Below, piece by piece: positions 10,151 through 17,610 of a stretch of 64,000 nucleotides of DNA; positions within the stretch are counted from its first letter, which is position 1; every line of letters begins with the position of its first letter. The position numbers and the translations under genes were made by a program. A model generated the notes under the pieces. It worked only from the letters and a program-made list of their open reading frames with translations. It was not told the DNA's origin and made no database searches. This stretch comes from Angomonas deanei (taxonomy: Eukaryota; Euglenozoa; Kinetoplastea; Trypanosomatida; Trypanosomatidae). The stretch spans positions 124,001 to 188,000 of the forward strand of contig LR877146.1 in the NCBI GenBank assembly GCA_903995115.1, in the 5' to 3' direction.

Positions 10151-12106
10151 ATGTTCTTTACCGCGGGCGATAAGTTTTCGGGTAAAGTGTTTGGCGACTG
10201 GGAGACACGCCTGATAGCCTTTGACTGCTCTAGACGATACATGTACTACTCCGAGGCGGTGAGCTACCCTCTGCACTTTGAATACAATATTGAACCCGAT
10301 AATTACTGCGGACAGAAGGCCAAGTGGCGGAAAAAGTTCAAAGTGACGGCAGTGCGCTCCTTGACGGTAGAACGACGCGTGTCGTACTCTAGCTCCACCT
10401 TTGTGCCGCAGGATTTGCTGCAGTTGGAGTTTGAAGGGGAGGAGCGTCCCTTTTCACAGGGTGAGATCCCCCCGGCAGGACCGCTTCTGCACCCCACCAC
10501 GGACCTCTCTCCATACGACAAGCGCCTTTATGCGGTTGGAAATGAAGACTTTTTGCGCGACCCATTCGGCCTCATCGATCTCTATCAAGGCCTACGAGAC
10601 TTGTTCGAGGAGATTAAACGGGAAAGAGAGATTAAAATTGCCTCCGCCGCGCGGAATGGTAATGTCATTCCGTACCCCGAAACGGCCACCTATCAGTCGC
10701 CACGTGCCGCGGACGGTAGTGGTGGCACGGCCAAGCGCACCGTGAAGGCGGTCTTCCGCTGCCGTGACGAACGGGAGTTTAGACGTCTCTGGTATGTCGT
10801 GCAAACGGTGCTGGGGTACGACAAATTTGTCCTGCGACCCTATCGGGGGCTTCCCCCGTACGACCCCCGAAACGGTGTCGCCTTCTCCCACATTCCCATG
10901 GCACTGTGGCATGAATTCAAAGGATTAGACACGACGGTGTTTTACTGTTTCACGACCGGCGATGTCGTCTGCGCATCCCCCAAGATGAGCGAATTGCAGG
11001 TGATGCTGAGGGATGTGGCCATGTTCGTCACGCACGACACGGTGTACTTTATGCGGAATAGCGGCAGCATTGTTCGGTGGATTCGTTTGCACGATGTGAA
11101 AACGTTTCACTACAATGTCACCAGTGGCGAGCCGTTCGTGTCTTTTATTTGCGAACGACCAGTGCCTGACACTCTGTTTATTCCACGAAAAGACGACGAG
11201 TTCAAGCGGGACATGCTGATTAACATTGACTTCCACGCCAACTTACAAGTACAGCGCATTCGCCGTGTGATTCACGACAGCTGCTTTGCCTCTCTGAGTG
11301 TGCGGCGTGTGTTCAAAATGGAGGAGGTGTGGGACCACACACCCCTGGGGTACCTGGTGCGCATGGCCAAGTCGGGCATGGCGCTCTGCATGACCCCTGG
11401 TGAAGGGTTCAACTACACGGTCAACTGCCCGCTGCCGAAGGAGCAGCTGGCGTCGGTGTGGTTCGCGGTGCAGGCCCAGCTGCGGTCCATCGGTCGGCTG
11501 ACCAACTCCGCCGCTATTCCCTTGTATGGGTCGAACGCGGCGGAAGTGCGCCTCAGTGAACTTCAACTACAGACAGTCGCCAACTACTTGGAGGAGCGCC
11601 GTGAAAGTGGAAATGACATTGTCGGAATACCGTTAGAAGAGGCCCAGCGGGTGACGGTGAGACCAAACACCCCTAGCCGACATTCAAATATTAGCACACC
11701 GACCTCTGCGCGATCGCCAGACCCTTTTGGGGGTAGCTCACATAGCTTGGATCAACTTCGAACCCCGCAGCTCACGTTGGGGCAGTCGAAAGCGAAGAAG
11801 GACCGGGAGGCGCAGGATGGCGGTGAAGAGGTGGTCTACACGACAGGGGAGGCGAAGTACTACACCGCGGAAGAGGCGGAGAAGGAACAGCTGAATGTTA
11901 TAAAGGAGGAACACGTTGTGATGCCGGAAGTAGAAGGCGAAGGCGGATTTGTATTCCAGACGACATTGGACGACATTCTCAACCATAGCATGCAATTTTA
12001 CTTTCCTGAGAAGGTGCACGACGACACACTAGCGGAATCCAAGGTCCCTTCTTCTCCGCAGCTAGGGAAAACGTCCCACGTAGATCCCTCTCTGGGAGAA
12101 TTATAA
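10151..12106 (+). CDS. Large dual-PH-like family protein, member 6
   Basis: 651 residues. The start MFFTAGDKFSGKVFGDWE aligns with the other members and there is little room for an earlier start. Conserved parts: LIAFDCSRRYMYYS, WRKKFKV, IPPAGPLLHPTTDL, FLRDPFGLIDLYQGL, FRCRDEREFRRLWYVVQ, GLPPYDPRNGVAFSHIPM, VFYCFTTGDV, MFVTHDTVYFMR, RWIRLHDVKTFHYN and CPLPKEQLASVWFAV. The PDxxFIP block is changed by a short charged insertion (RKDDEFKRD). The tail has AKYYTAEE, EEHVVMPE and ILNHSM, degenerate versions of the family motifs. Last gene of the 5' array; the next gene is an unrelated enzyme 162 bases downstream. Confidence 0.88.
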   Translation: MFFTAGDKFSGKVFGDWETRLIAFDCSRRYMYYSEAVSYPLHFEYNIEPDNYCGQKAKWRKKFKVTAVRSLTVERRVSYSSSTFVPQDLLQLEFEGEERPFSQGEIPPAGPLLHPTTDLSPYDKRLYAVGNEDFLRDPFGLIDLYQGLRDLFEEIKREREIKIASAARNGNVIPYPETATYQSPRAADGSGGTAKRTVKAVFRCRDEREFRRLWYVVQTVLGYDKFVLRPYRGLPPYDPRNGVAFSHIPMALWHEFKGLDTTVFYCFTTGDVVCASPKMSELQVMLRDVAMFVTHDTVYFMRNSGSIVRWIRLHDVKTFHYNVTSGEPFVSFICERPVPDTLFIPRKDDEFKRDMLINIDFHANLQVQRIRRVIHDSCFASLSVRRVFKMEEVWDHTPLGYLVRMAKSGMALCMTPGEGFNYTVNCPLPKEQLASVWFAVQAQLRSIGRLTNSAAIPLYGSNAAEVRLSELQLQTVANYLEERRESGNDIVGIPLEEAQRVTVRPNTPSRHSNISTPTSARSPDPFGGSSHSLDQLRTPQLTLGQSKAKKDREAQDGGEEVVYTTGEAKYYTAEEAEKEQLNVIKEEHVVMPEVEGEGGFVFQTTLDDILNHSMQFYFPEKVHDDTLAESKVPSSPQLGKTSHVDPSLGEL

Positions 12107-12205
12107 CGTGTGATTCACTACGATTCATTGATCAGTTTATCGTTATTTATCGAGTGGTTTAGCTCTTGTTTCTTTTCTCAAATGCGGAATTGCTCACCCC
12201 TGATA

Positions 12206-12237
12206 TCCTTCTCTCTCTTTCTCATTCTTGATTGCAG
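12206..12237 (+). promoter_or_regulatory. Polypyrimidine tract and trans-splice acceptor deciding a start
   Basis: A C/T tract (12206-12229) followed by GATTGCAG, with AG at 12236-12237. It lies 31 bases before the ATG at 12269 and inside the longer open frame that begins at 12110, arguing that the upstream codons are not translated in the mature trans-spliced mRNA. Inferred from the kinetoplastid processing rule; no spliced-leader reads were available. Confidence 0.55.
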
Positions 12238-12268
12238 AAGCATTGTGCGATTTTTCTGTTCCTTTCCA

Positions 12269-13408
12269 ATGCGCCGCTGTCTTGCTTTGCGTAAGGCGTC
12301 AGAGTTCGTCGTGAAAAAAGACTACGATATGACCCGAGTGATCACTCTGAACCGAGTAAAAGGCCTCAACTCGTTGAATCTTGAAATGTTGGGCGCCCTT
12401 CGTGAGTTGGTGGTGGAACAACCGCACCCCTCCGCGACCGCGCTGACGATCCTGAAGTCTGCCACCCCGAAAGCGTTTAGCACCGGTGGAGACGTCATTG
12501 AGCAGACGGCTGGTGATGCGTCTAAAGTGCTCGGACAGTGGTCGTGTCTCCAAGGGCTGACAGACTACCAAATCCTTATCTCCAGTGCACCGTTTGTGAG
12601 TTTGCTAAACGGTTATTTGATGGGTGGCGCGGCCGGTCTGGGCTTCAACGAGCGGTACCGTGTGGTGAGTGAGACGACCCAGTTCGCCATGCCGGAGTGT
12701 GGCATTGGCTTTTTCCCGAATGGTGGCGCCAGCTGGTTCCTGCCCCGTGTGCCAGTCAAGGGTCTGGGCTTGTACTTGGCACTGACCGGTGCCAGACTCA
12801 AAGGCGCCGACAACGTGCACGCGGGATTGGGGACCCACTACGTGTCTTCCTCCCGCCTAGACGAGTTGGAAAAGACGTTGGTGGCACAGAAGGATCACTT
12901 TCATTTGCCGACTATTCTGTCCTCCTTTCAAGAGCCGCTGCCGCCCTTAACACTGGAAAAGGAACTTCCGGTGCTCGAGAAGGCATTTTCGATGGGTCCG
13001 GATACGTCTGTGGAGGGTATTATAGAGACTTTGAAAACGCTCGAGGATAGCTCCTCACTGGCGAAGAGTGCGCTCTCCACCATCCACGCCTGCTGTCCGC
13101 TTTCCTTAAAAGTCACCCTGGAACTGCACAAATTGTCCCCCAAGTGGACCGACTACTTTGAGGCACTCCAGCACGAGATCTACACCGCCCAGGCGTTGGG
13201 GGCGCAGCCGGACTTCAAGGAAGGGGTTCGTGCGCAGCTGGTGGAGAAGACCAAGGATCCCCGCTGGTCTAGAACGCTGGACCAGGTGACACCGGACGTT
13301 GTGAAAAGTATGATTGGAACCAGTAGGAAAGGTTTCTACGCCATTTACACCCCTAAAGACGGCGCTATCAATAACATCAAGTCCATCCAATACGGCATCT
13401 CCACGTAG
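12269..13408 (+). CDS. HIBCH: 3-hydroxyisobutyryl-CoA hydrolase-like protein (crotonase superfamily)
   Basis: 379 residues. HIBCH hydrolyses 3-hydroxyisobutyryl-CoA in mitochondrial valine breakdown. The crotonase fold is clear: ITLNRVKGLNSLN near the N-terminus, the oxyanion-hole loop AFSTGGDV (69-76), GYLMGGAAGLG (115-125), then FAMPECGIGFFPNGG (139-153) and LALTGARLKG, all matching HIBCH rather than generic enoyl-CoA hydratases. The N-terminus MRRCLALRK is short and basic, compatible with a mitochondrial presequence. E143 is kept, but the family's second catalytic acid, the Asp of FPDVGG, is Asn (N151), so activity may be altered. The start was set at 12269 because an AG acceptor lies at 12236-12237. 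The C-terminal helical region looks complete. Confidence 0.85.
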   Translation: MRRCLALRKASEFVVKKDYDMTRVITLNRVKGLNSLNLEMLGALRELVVEQPHPSATALTILKSATPKAFSTGGDVIEQTAGDASKVLGQWSCLQGLTDYQILISSAPFVSLLNGYLMGGAAGLGFNERYRVVSETTQFAMPECGIGFFPNGGASWFLPRVPVKGLGLYLALTGARLKGADNVHAGLGTHYVSSSRLDELEKTLVAQKDHFHLPTILSSFQEPLPPLTLEKELPVLEKAFSMGPDTSVEGIIETLKTLEDSSSLAKSALSTIHACCPLSLKVTLELHKLSPKWTDYFEALQHEIYTAQALGAQPDFKEGVRAQLVEKTKDPRWSRTLDQVTPDVVKSMIGTSRKGFYAIYTPKDGAINNIKSIQYGIST

Positions 13409-13581
13409 TCTTGAGATATTCTTTCTAAATAAAATGGGTGAATCACCTGCGGCTAGCGTATAGTTTTTGAAGTTTGTTTTGGTATGTGTTTCGTTTTCCT
13501 TTAGAAGCCCTTATGATCTGTTTTCACTGTTGTGTATGATTACTTTCCCCTCTCTTCGGTAGTAGAGAACATATTGCATAA

Positions 13582-14004
13582 ATGCTCACCCGACGAATTT
13601 TGGGTCTCAAGGACCTTCCAGGGCGCTCATCCATTTACCGAATGGTTTCCTCGACGACCATCAAAGTAACGGTCACCAATAGCGATAAAAGGCGCGTGTC
13701 GTTAGACGGTGAGGAGGGAGATAATTTGATGGAAATCATAAAGCAACAGACAGACTTCCCGTTGGAGGCGTGTTGCGGTGGAATGGCCAAGTGCTCCACC
13801 TGCCACGTGTACATTGATCCTAAACAACTGGCGTTAGTAAACGAGGTATGCCCTTGCTCGGAGTTTGAGCTAGACGTGCTGGATCGGTGTATCGACGGGG
13901 AGGCAAACTCTCGCCTGTCGTGCCAGGTTGAACTGAAGGAAGATATGCAAGAACTAGACGTCGTAATACCGTCCACGGTAAAGGATCTTCGCTTCTCCCG
14001 GTGA
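13582..14004 (+). CDS. [2Fe-2S] ferredoxin, adrenodoxin type, copy 1
   Basis: 140 residues. Mitochondrial ferredoxins of this type pass electrons from ferredoxin reductase to Fe-S cluster assembly and to haem or P450 enzymes. Cluster ligands fit C-x5-C-x2-C...C: C65, C71, C74 and C114 (LSCQVEL). An additional Cys (C64) directly precedes the first ligand, and three more (C90, C92, C103) lie between the third and fourth, more than usual. The Arg-containing N-terminus MLTRRILGLKDLPGRSS suggests mitochondrial import. The acidic partner-binding segment FELDVLDR is present. First of four tandem ferredoxins; sequence divergence between copies is high, so they are probably not functionally equal. Confidence 0.9.
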   Translation: MLTRRILGLKDLPGRSSIYRMVSSTTIKVTVTNSDKRRVSLDGEEGDNLMEIIKQQTDFPLEACCGGMAKCSTCHVYIDPKQLALVNEVCPCSEFELDVLDRCIDGEANSRLSCQVELKEDMQELDVVIPSTVKDLRFSR

Positions 14005-14095
14005 TGCACAACGCTGCTAGCCTTACATCTAGGATTATCGTTTCGCGTTCTCCCTTTTCGCCGTAGTTTCTTGGCAACATGCTGAGTTGTCGGTT

Positions 14096-14130
14096 CTTTT
14101 ATTTTTCCTACCTCCTTTTATTTTACAAAG
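14096..14130 (+). promoter_or_regulatory. Polypyrimidine tract and acceptor AG before ferredoxin copy 2
   Basis: T/C-rich tract with AG at 14129-14130, 14 bases before the ATG at 14145. An upstream in-frame ATG at 14079, also reading MLSCR, lies before this acceptor and would be removed with the spacer, so the shorter protein is favoured. Confidence 0.5.
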
Positions 14131-14144
14131 CCACGATAGAGATA

Positions 14145-14612
14145 ATGTTGTCCTGTAGAGTAGCGGTAGGTGTGTCTCTTTGTAGAGTAGGGCTGAGGCG
14201 CTGCTCCACCCAGGCGCTAAAGATCAAGGTGCACTGCAAGGGTACAAACGGAAAAGTACATACCGCCTCCTACTCCGTCGGGGGTAACTTGATGGAGTCC
14301 ATCCGCGACGACGGCAGCTCCCCGATTGACATGCAGGGAATCTGTAAAGGCACAGCGGAGTGCTCTACCTGTCATGTATACATTGCGGAACAGTGGTACC
14401 ATAAAGTGATAGAAGGTCATCCTGTGAGTGAGCACGAGGACGATTTGCTCGACAAGGTGCCCCACTTTGAGGAGAACCGCTCGCGCTTGGCTTGTCAAAT
14501 TAGTTTGACGTCCGACTTGGACGGACTGGAGTTGTCTCTCCCTAAAGAAACGAGGGATCTCCGCTGGCAGCAGGTGCTGGAGAGGGCGCAGTCCAGCCGG
14601 GCCGCAAAGTAA
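14145..14612 (+). CDS. [2Fe-2S] ferredoxin, adrenodoxin type, copy 2
   Basis: 155 residues from the ATG at 14145; the open frame extends to 14079 but crosses the likely splice acceptor. Ligands C67, C73, C76 and C117 (LACQISL) fit the family pattern in ICKGTAECSTC. The N-terminus MLSCRVAVGVSLCRVGLRR is a good amphipathic presequence candidate. The loop between ligands three and four, including EHEDDLLDK, is a few residues longer than in copy 3. The C-terminus is extended by WQQVLERAQSSRAAK after the usual end of the fold. It has no extra Cys inside the cluster loop, unlike the other three. Confidence 0.9.
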   Translation: MLSCRVAVGVSLCRVGLRRCSTQALKIKVHCKGTNGKVHTASYSVGGNLMESIRDDGSSPIDMQGICKGTAECSTCHVYIAEQWYHKVIEGHPVSEHEDDLLDKVPHFEENRSRLACQISLTSDLDGLELSLPKETRDLRWQQVLERAQSSRAAK

Positions 14613-14795
14613 GTGCAGGTGCGGTGGCGGATGATTACACTACACAGAAAGAATGTCACATTGTTCCATTTCTGCGATATCTCTCCCAGAATTTTCGTGT
14701 ATGACCGGCCACCCCTCCCTCCCCCCTCATCATTCACCCTTGTAGAGCTAAACGTTCCTTTCCAGTTTTTCTTTTACATTTTCAAGAGGGAAGAT

Positions 14796-15203
14796 ATGCT
14801 TCGTATCTTTTCACGGAATCGTGTGCTGGCGAGCCAGGTTGCCGCTGCCGCTGCGTACAGCACGCCGGGTAAAGTCAAGGTGAATATTACCACTCAAGAT
14901 GGTACGAAGGTGGACTTTGATGCCCCGGTCGGGAGCACCTTGATGAGCGCCATTCGCGATGTGGGGAAGCTCAGCATGGAGGGAGCGTGCGACGGCTGCG
15001 TGCAGTGCGGGACGTGCCACGTGTACCTGTCGGAGAAGTGGTTTAACCAGGTCCCAAAGGCAAAGGAGGAGGAACTGGATATGCTGGACAAGTCCCTCGA
15101 CGTGAAGGACACGTCACGACTCGCGTGCCAGGTGGAACTGACCGCCGCCATGGATGGGCTGGAGGCGGAGCTGCCCAAGAATGTTACGAATCTCATGATG
15201 TAG
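14796..15203 (+). CDS. [2Fe-2S] ferredoxin, adrenodoxin type, copy 3
   Basis: 135 residues from the ATG at 14796 (MLRIFSRNRVLASQ), a typical mitochondrial presequence; the frame is open back to 14613 only through spacer. Ligands C65, C71, C74 and C111 (LACQVEL). The cluster loop reads ACDGCVQCGTC, with an extra Cys (C68) between ligands one and two and Gly in place of the common Ser before Thr. The acidic helix EEELDMLDK is present. Electron carrier in the mitochondrial matrix by family analogy. Confidence 0.9.
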   Translation: MLRIFSRNRVLASQVAAAAAYSTPGKVKVNITTQDGTKVDFDAPVGSTLMSAIRDVGKLSMEGACDGCVQCGTCHVYLSEKWFNQVPKAKEEELDMLDKSLDVKDTSRLACQVELTAAMDGLEAELPKNVTNLMM

Positions 15204-15390
15204 CTTCCTTACAAAACCTTACAATCCCTTACTTGTAGTTTCGTTGTGTTTTTTTCCTCTTCCACAACGACGTCCTTTTCTGTGTTTATCCTATAACATG
15301 TCGCGGGATGGTTGTGATTAGACGTTGTTTGGTGCCCTTCTTTTCTTACTCCCTTCTCTCCTACCCAAAAACAGTATTCTTCCCACATAA

Positions 15391-15822
15391 ATGTTACGGT
15401 TCGCTTCCGTTCCTCTCGCAACCTACACGCCGTCACTAATGACGTCAGCATTCCGTTTCTGCGCGACTAAACCAATCAAAGTCAAAGTGACCGTTCACTC
15501 CGATGTGGATAAAGTCAGCAAGACGATTGAGGCGCCGGAGGGGATCACCCTGATGGAGGCCATTAGGGATATTGCCAAGCTGGACATGGAGGCAGCCTGC
15601 GACGGCACCTGTGCCTGCAGCACGTGTCACGTCATACTGACACAGGAGAGTTACGATAGGCTGGCGGAGACCCCCTCAGAGGACGAGATGGATATGTTGG
15701 ACTTGGCACCAAAAGTGTCCAAAACGTCTCGCCTATCCTGTCAAGTGAACCTCTCTTCGAAAACCAATCCTTTAGTGTTAACGATCCCAGATGAAATGGA
15801 GAACCAACTGAGTTCCTGGTAG
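15391..15822 (+). CDS. [2Fe-2S] ferredoxin, adrenodoxin type, copy 4
   Basis: 143 residues. Ligands C70, C76, C79 and C117 (LSCQVNL) in ACDGTCACSTC, with an extra Cys (C74) two residues before the second ligand. The acidic interaction helix SEDEMDMLD is closest to classical adrenodoxin, so this copy may be the core Fe-S-cluster-assembly ferredoxin (inference). The N-terminus MLRFASVPLATYTPSLMTS is presequence-like. Last of the four tandem copies. Confidence 0.9.
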   Translation: MLRFASVPLATYTPSLMTSAFRFCATKPIKVKVTVHSDVDKVSKTIEAPEGITLMEAIRDIAKLDMEAACDGTCACSTCHVILTQESYDRLAETPSEDEMDMLDLAPKVSKTSRLSCQVNLSSKTNPLVLTIPDEMENQLSSW

Positions 15823-16050
15823 TGTTCTATTGCTCATATTTAACAATTTGCTTTGCAGCTCCTTTTTTGATGTGCCGCTCTTTTTATTTTTGGTTCCAAA
15901 GACACCGAACGATCGAATGCAGTGCCACTCGATACACCTCCCTTCTCCCTTTTTTGATCGTAGGTATTTTTTTCTCCGTCTTTATCGCTCGAACACTCTT
16001 TTTTGTTTTTTTTAAATCAAAATCCAAAATATCAATTCACCGCTGACAAG

Positions 16051-17190
16051 ATGAGCAGGTGCTACTACCTTTTACTAACGTTGTCCTTCGTGATAACACT
16101 GACATTCACAGATGTGGTGTTGTACAAGGAACCCATTACCCTTTCCATGAACTGGCTCAAATTGCGGCTGAAGAACTTCAAGCCCAGCTCCGTTTCCATT
16201 TACCCAGGAAACATTGTATTCAACGAAGAGGAGGCGTCTATTTACTTGGCGGAACCCATCGTCGCCACCGGCTCCGTGGATGCGGCGCTCAGCCCACTGT
16301 ACCTGTACCTCACCTACAACGCCAAGATCGAGGTCAGCGGTGGGATTCAACTGGCCAAGGACCACGCCATTGACGGCTGCACCTCCGGGGCCATCACCAC
16401 CAAGTTCTGCAACATGTCCGCGTCCATCTTTCTTCAAGGCATCAATCAGCGCCTTCTGGAGTTTGACGTTTGCGACACGGTGGCCAACGCGCTGAAGGAT
16501 GGTCTGAAGGACGAACCGCTGGCGGTGTCCCCACCCCTCGCGGCGACTGGCAGCAAGCTGAGCTCTTCCCTCTACTTCCGCAACCTCCAAGCGAAGTCTC
16601 GTCTGTGGACCCTGATGGGCGTCAGCTCCTCCGTCGAGTTTGTTTCCGACACCTCCATGCGCATCAACGTCGGCTCCATTGTCGACCTCAAGGCAGACGT
16701 GGACACCGCCAAGTTTTCCACCTCTTTTGGCGCCCGCATCCTCGGTAAGCTCATCAATACCGCCTACAATTTGGTGAAGGACGCGTTGAATCTCCCCGAT
16801 CTCAACAACTTCCTCTCCACCACCATCTCCACCTCGACCAAAGAGAACATTACCGTCTCGGTGACCGACGGCGACTCCTTCCTCGAGGACCTCCTCCAAA
16901 ATGAGGCGCAGCTGGTGGCCAGCACGTACATCCCGAAGAGTGCCAGCCTCTCCTTTGATGTGGTCGCCGACGACATGAGGTGCCGCTTCTTTGGTGTGGT
17001 GTGCACTGTCCCCGCGGAGAGTGGCCTCAAGGTCACGAACACCCGCTTCCACGGACTGGGCGATGCGGATGCGATTGCGTCCAAACTCCTCACACCGTTC
17101 TTGGAGGGCATTCTGAACGACGTTGTGATGGATGTGATGACGCTGAAGGCCACCGAGTCCAAAGGCCGCGTCACGCTTCGCACCCTTTAG
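16051..17190 (+). CDS. Secreted or lumenal protein of unknown function, copy A
   Basis: 379 residues from the ATG at 16051 (MSRCYYLLLTLSFVITLTF), a classical signal peptide; a 16-codon upstream extension in the T-rich spacer is unlikely to be used. After the signal comes a region of alternating hydrophobic residues, RLKNFKPSSVSIYPGNIVF, several Cys likely in disulfides (ADDMRCRFFGVVC) and NxS/T sites. The amphipathic strand pattern and long C-terminal helix (KLLTPFLEGILNDVVMDVM) recall lipid-binding TULIP/BPI-like folds, but I see no diagnostic motif, so this is only a shape guess. Tandem with a close paralog; the 3' part of both is nearly identical. No C-terminal membrane anchor is seen. Confidence 0.82.
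   Translation: MSRCYYLLLTLSFVITLTFTDVVLYKEPITLSMNWLKLRLKNFKPSSVSIYPGNIVFNEEEASIYLAEPIVATGSVDAALSPLYLYLTYNAKIEVSGGIQLAKDHAIDGCTSGAITTKFCNMSASIFLQGINQRLLEFDVCDTVANALKDGLKDEPLAVSPPLAATGSKLSSSLYFRNLQAKSRLWTLMGVSSSVEFVSDTSMRINVGSIVDLKADVDTAKFSTSFGARILGKLINTAYNLVKDALNLPDLNNFLSTTISTSTKENITVSVTDGDSFLEDLLQNEAQLVASTYIPKSASLSFDVVADDMRCRFFGVVCTVPAESGLKVTNTRFHGLGDADAIASKLLTPFLEGILNDVVMDVMTLKATESKGRVTLRTL
16808..17155 (+). repeat. Near-identical tract shared by the two secreted paralogs (copy A part)
   Basis: Beginning at ACTTCCTCTCCACC, the next roughly 350 bases match 18377-18724 almost base for base, including synonymous sites. Upstream of 16808 the two genes differ strongly, even where the protein is conserved, such as the signal peptide. 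This is the pattern left by gene conversion or unequal exchange. Confidence 0.8.
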
Positions 17191-17610
17191 AGCCTTTATT
17201 ATTTTTAATTTAAGAATATAATTTTTTCTTTTTCTTCCCCTCTACTATTCCAATTTTTTTTTTTTTTGAAGTTATTTTGGCAGCACTTTTAAATATAAGT
17301 ACATGTATTTATAGTGTCCACCTTTTTTTTTTTTTTTTCAAAAAGATCCCCAATTACCCTACTAGTTTGTGGTTACCATAAACCTATTGTAGGAGTAATA
17401 AAACGTCGGATGCTTTCTCATTTTTTTTTTTATTTTCAAGTGATAACAAAAATAACTTTTTTATTTTCAATCTCAAAACAAAATTGTGATAGTATTAGAG
17501 TTTGATATAGGTGTACTGCGAAAGGGAGAAGCGTCTGCCCCGAATGAAACCGCTTCTTCTCTCTTCTTTCTTTACCAAGTCAACATCGTTTTTTGTTTTC
17601 TGTTCCCCAA
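17191..17610. other. Spacer, no gene seen
   Basis: AT-rich, with several T-runs (around 17251, 17322 and 17421). A CT-rich tract ends in AAG at about 17579, the probable splice acceptor for the next gene. No RNA gene or credible short ORF recognised. Confidence 0.6.

Noticed and set aside
14079-14144. Upstream in-frame ATG of ferredoxin copy 2
   Set aside because: It lies before the likely splice acceptor at 14129-14130, and the resulting hydrophobic extension is unlike a presequence. Its MLSCR start repeating the downstream one is probably coincidence.
16075-17052. Long open frame on the - strand (325 codons) opposite the secreted protein gene
   Set aside because: It mirrors the codon structure of the + strand gene, has no domain or paralog signal of its own, and a similar antisense frame recurs opposite the paralog at 18181-18927. 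Treated as a shadow.
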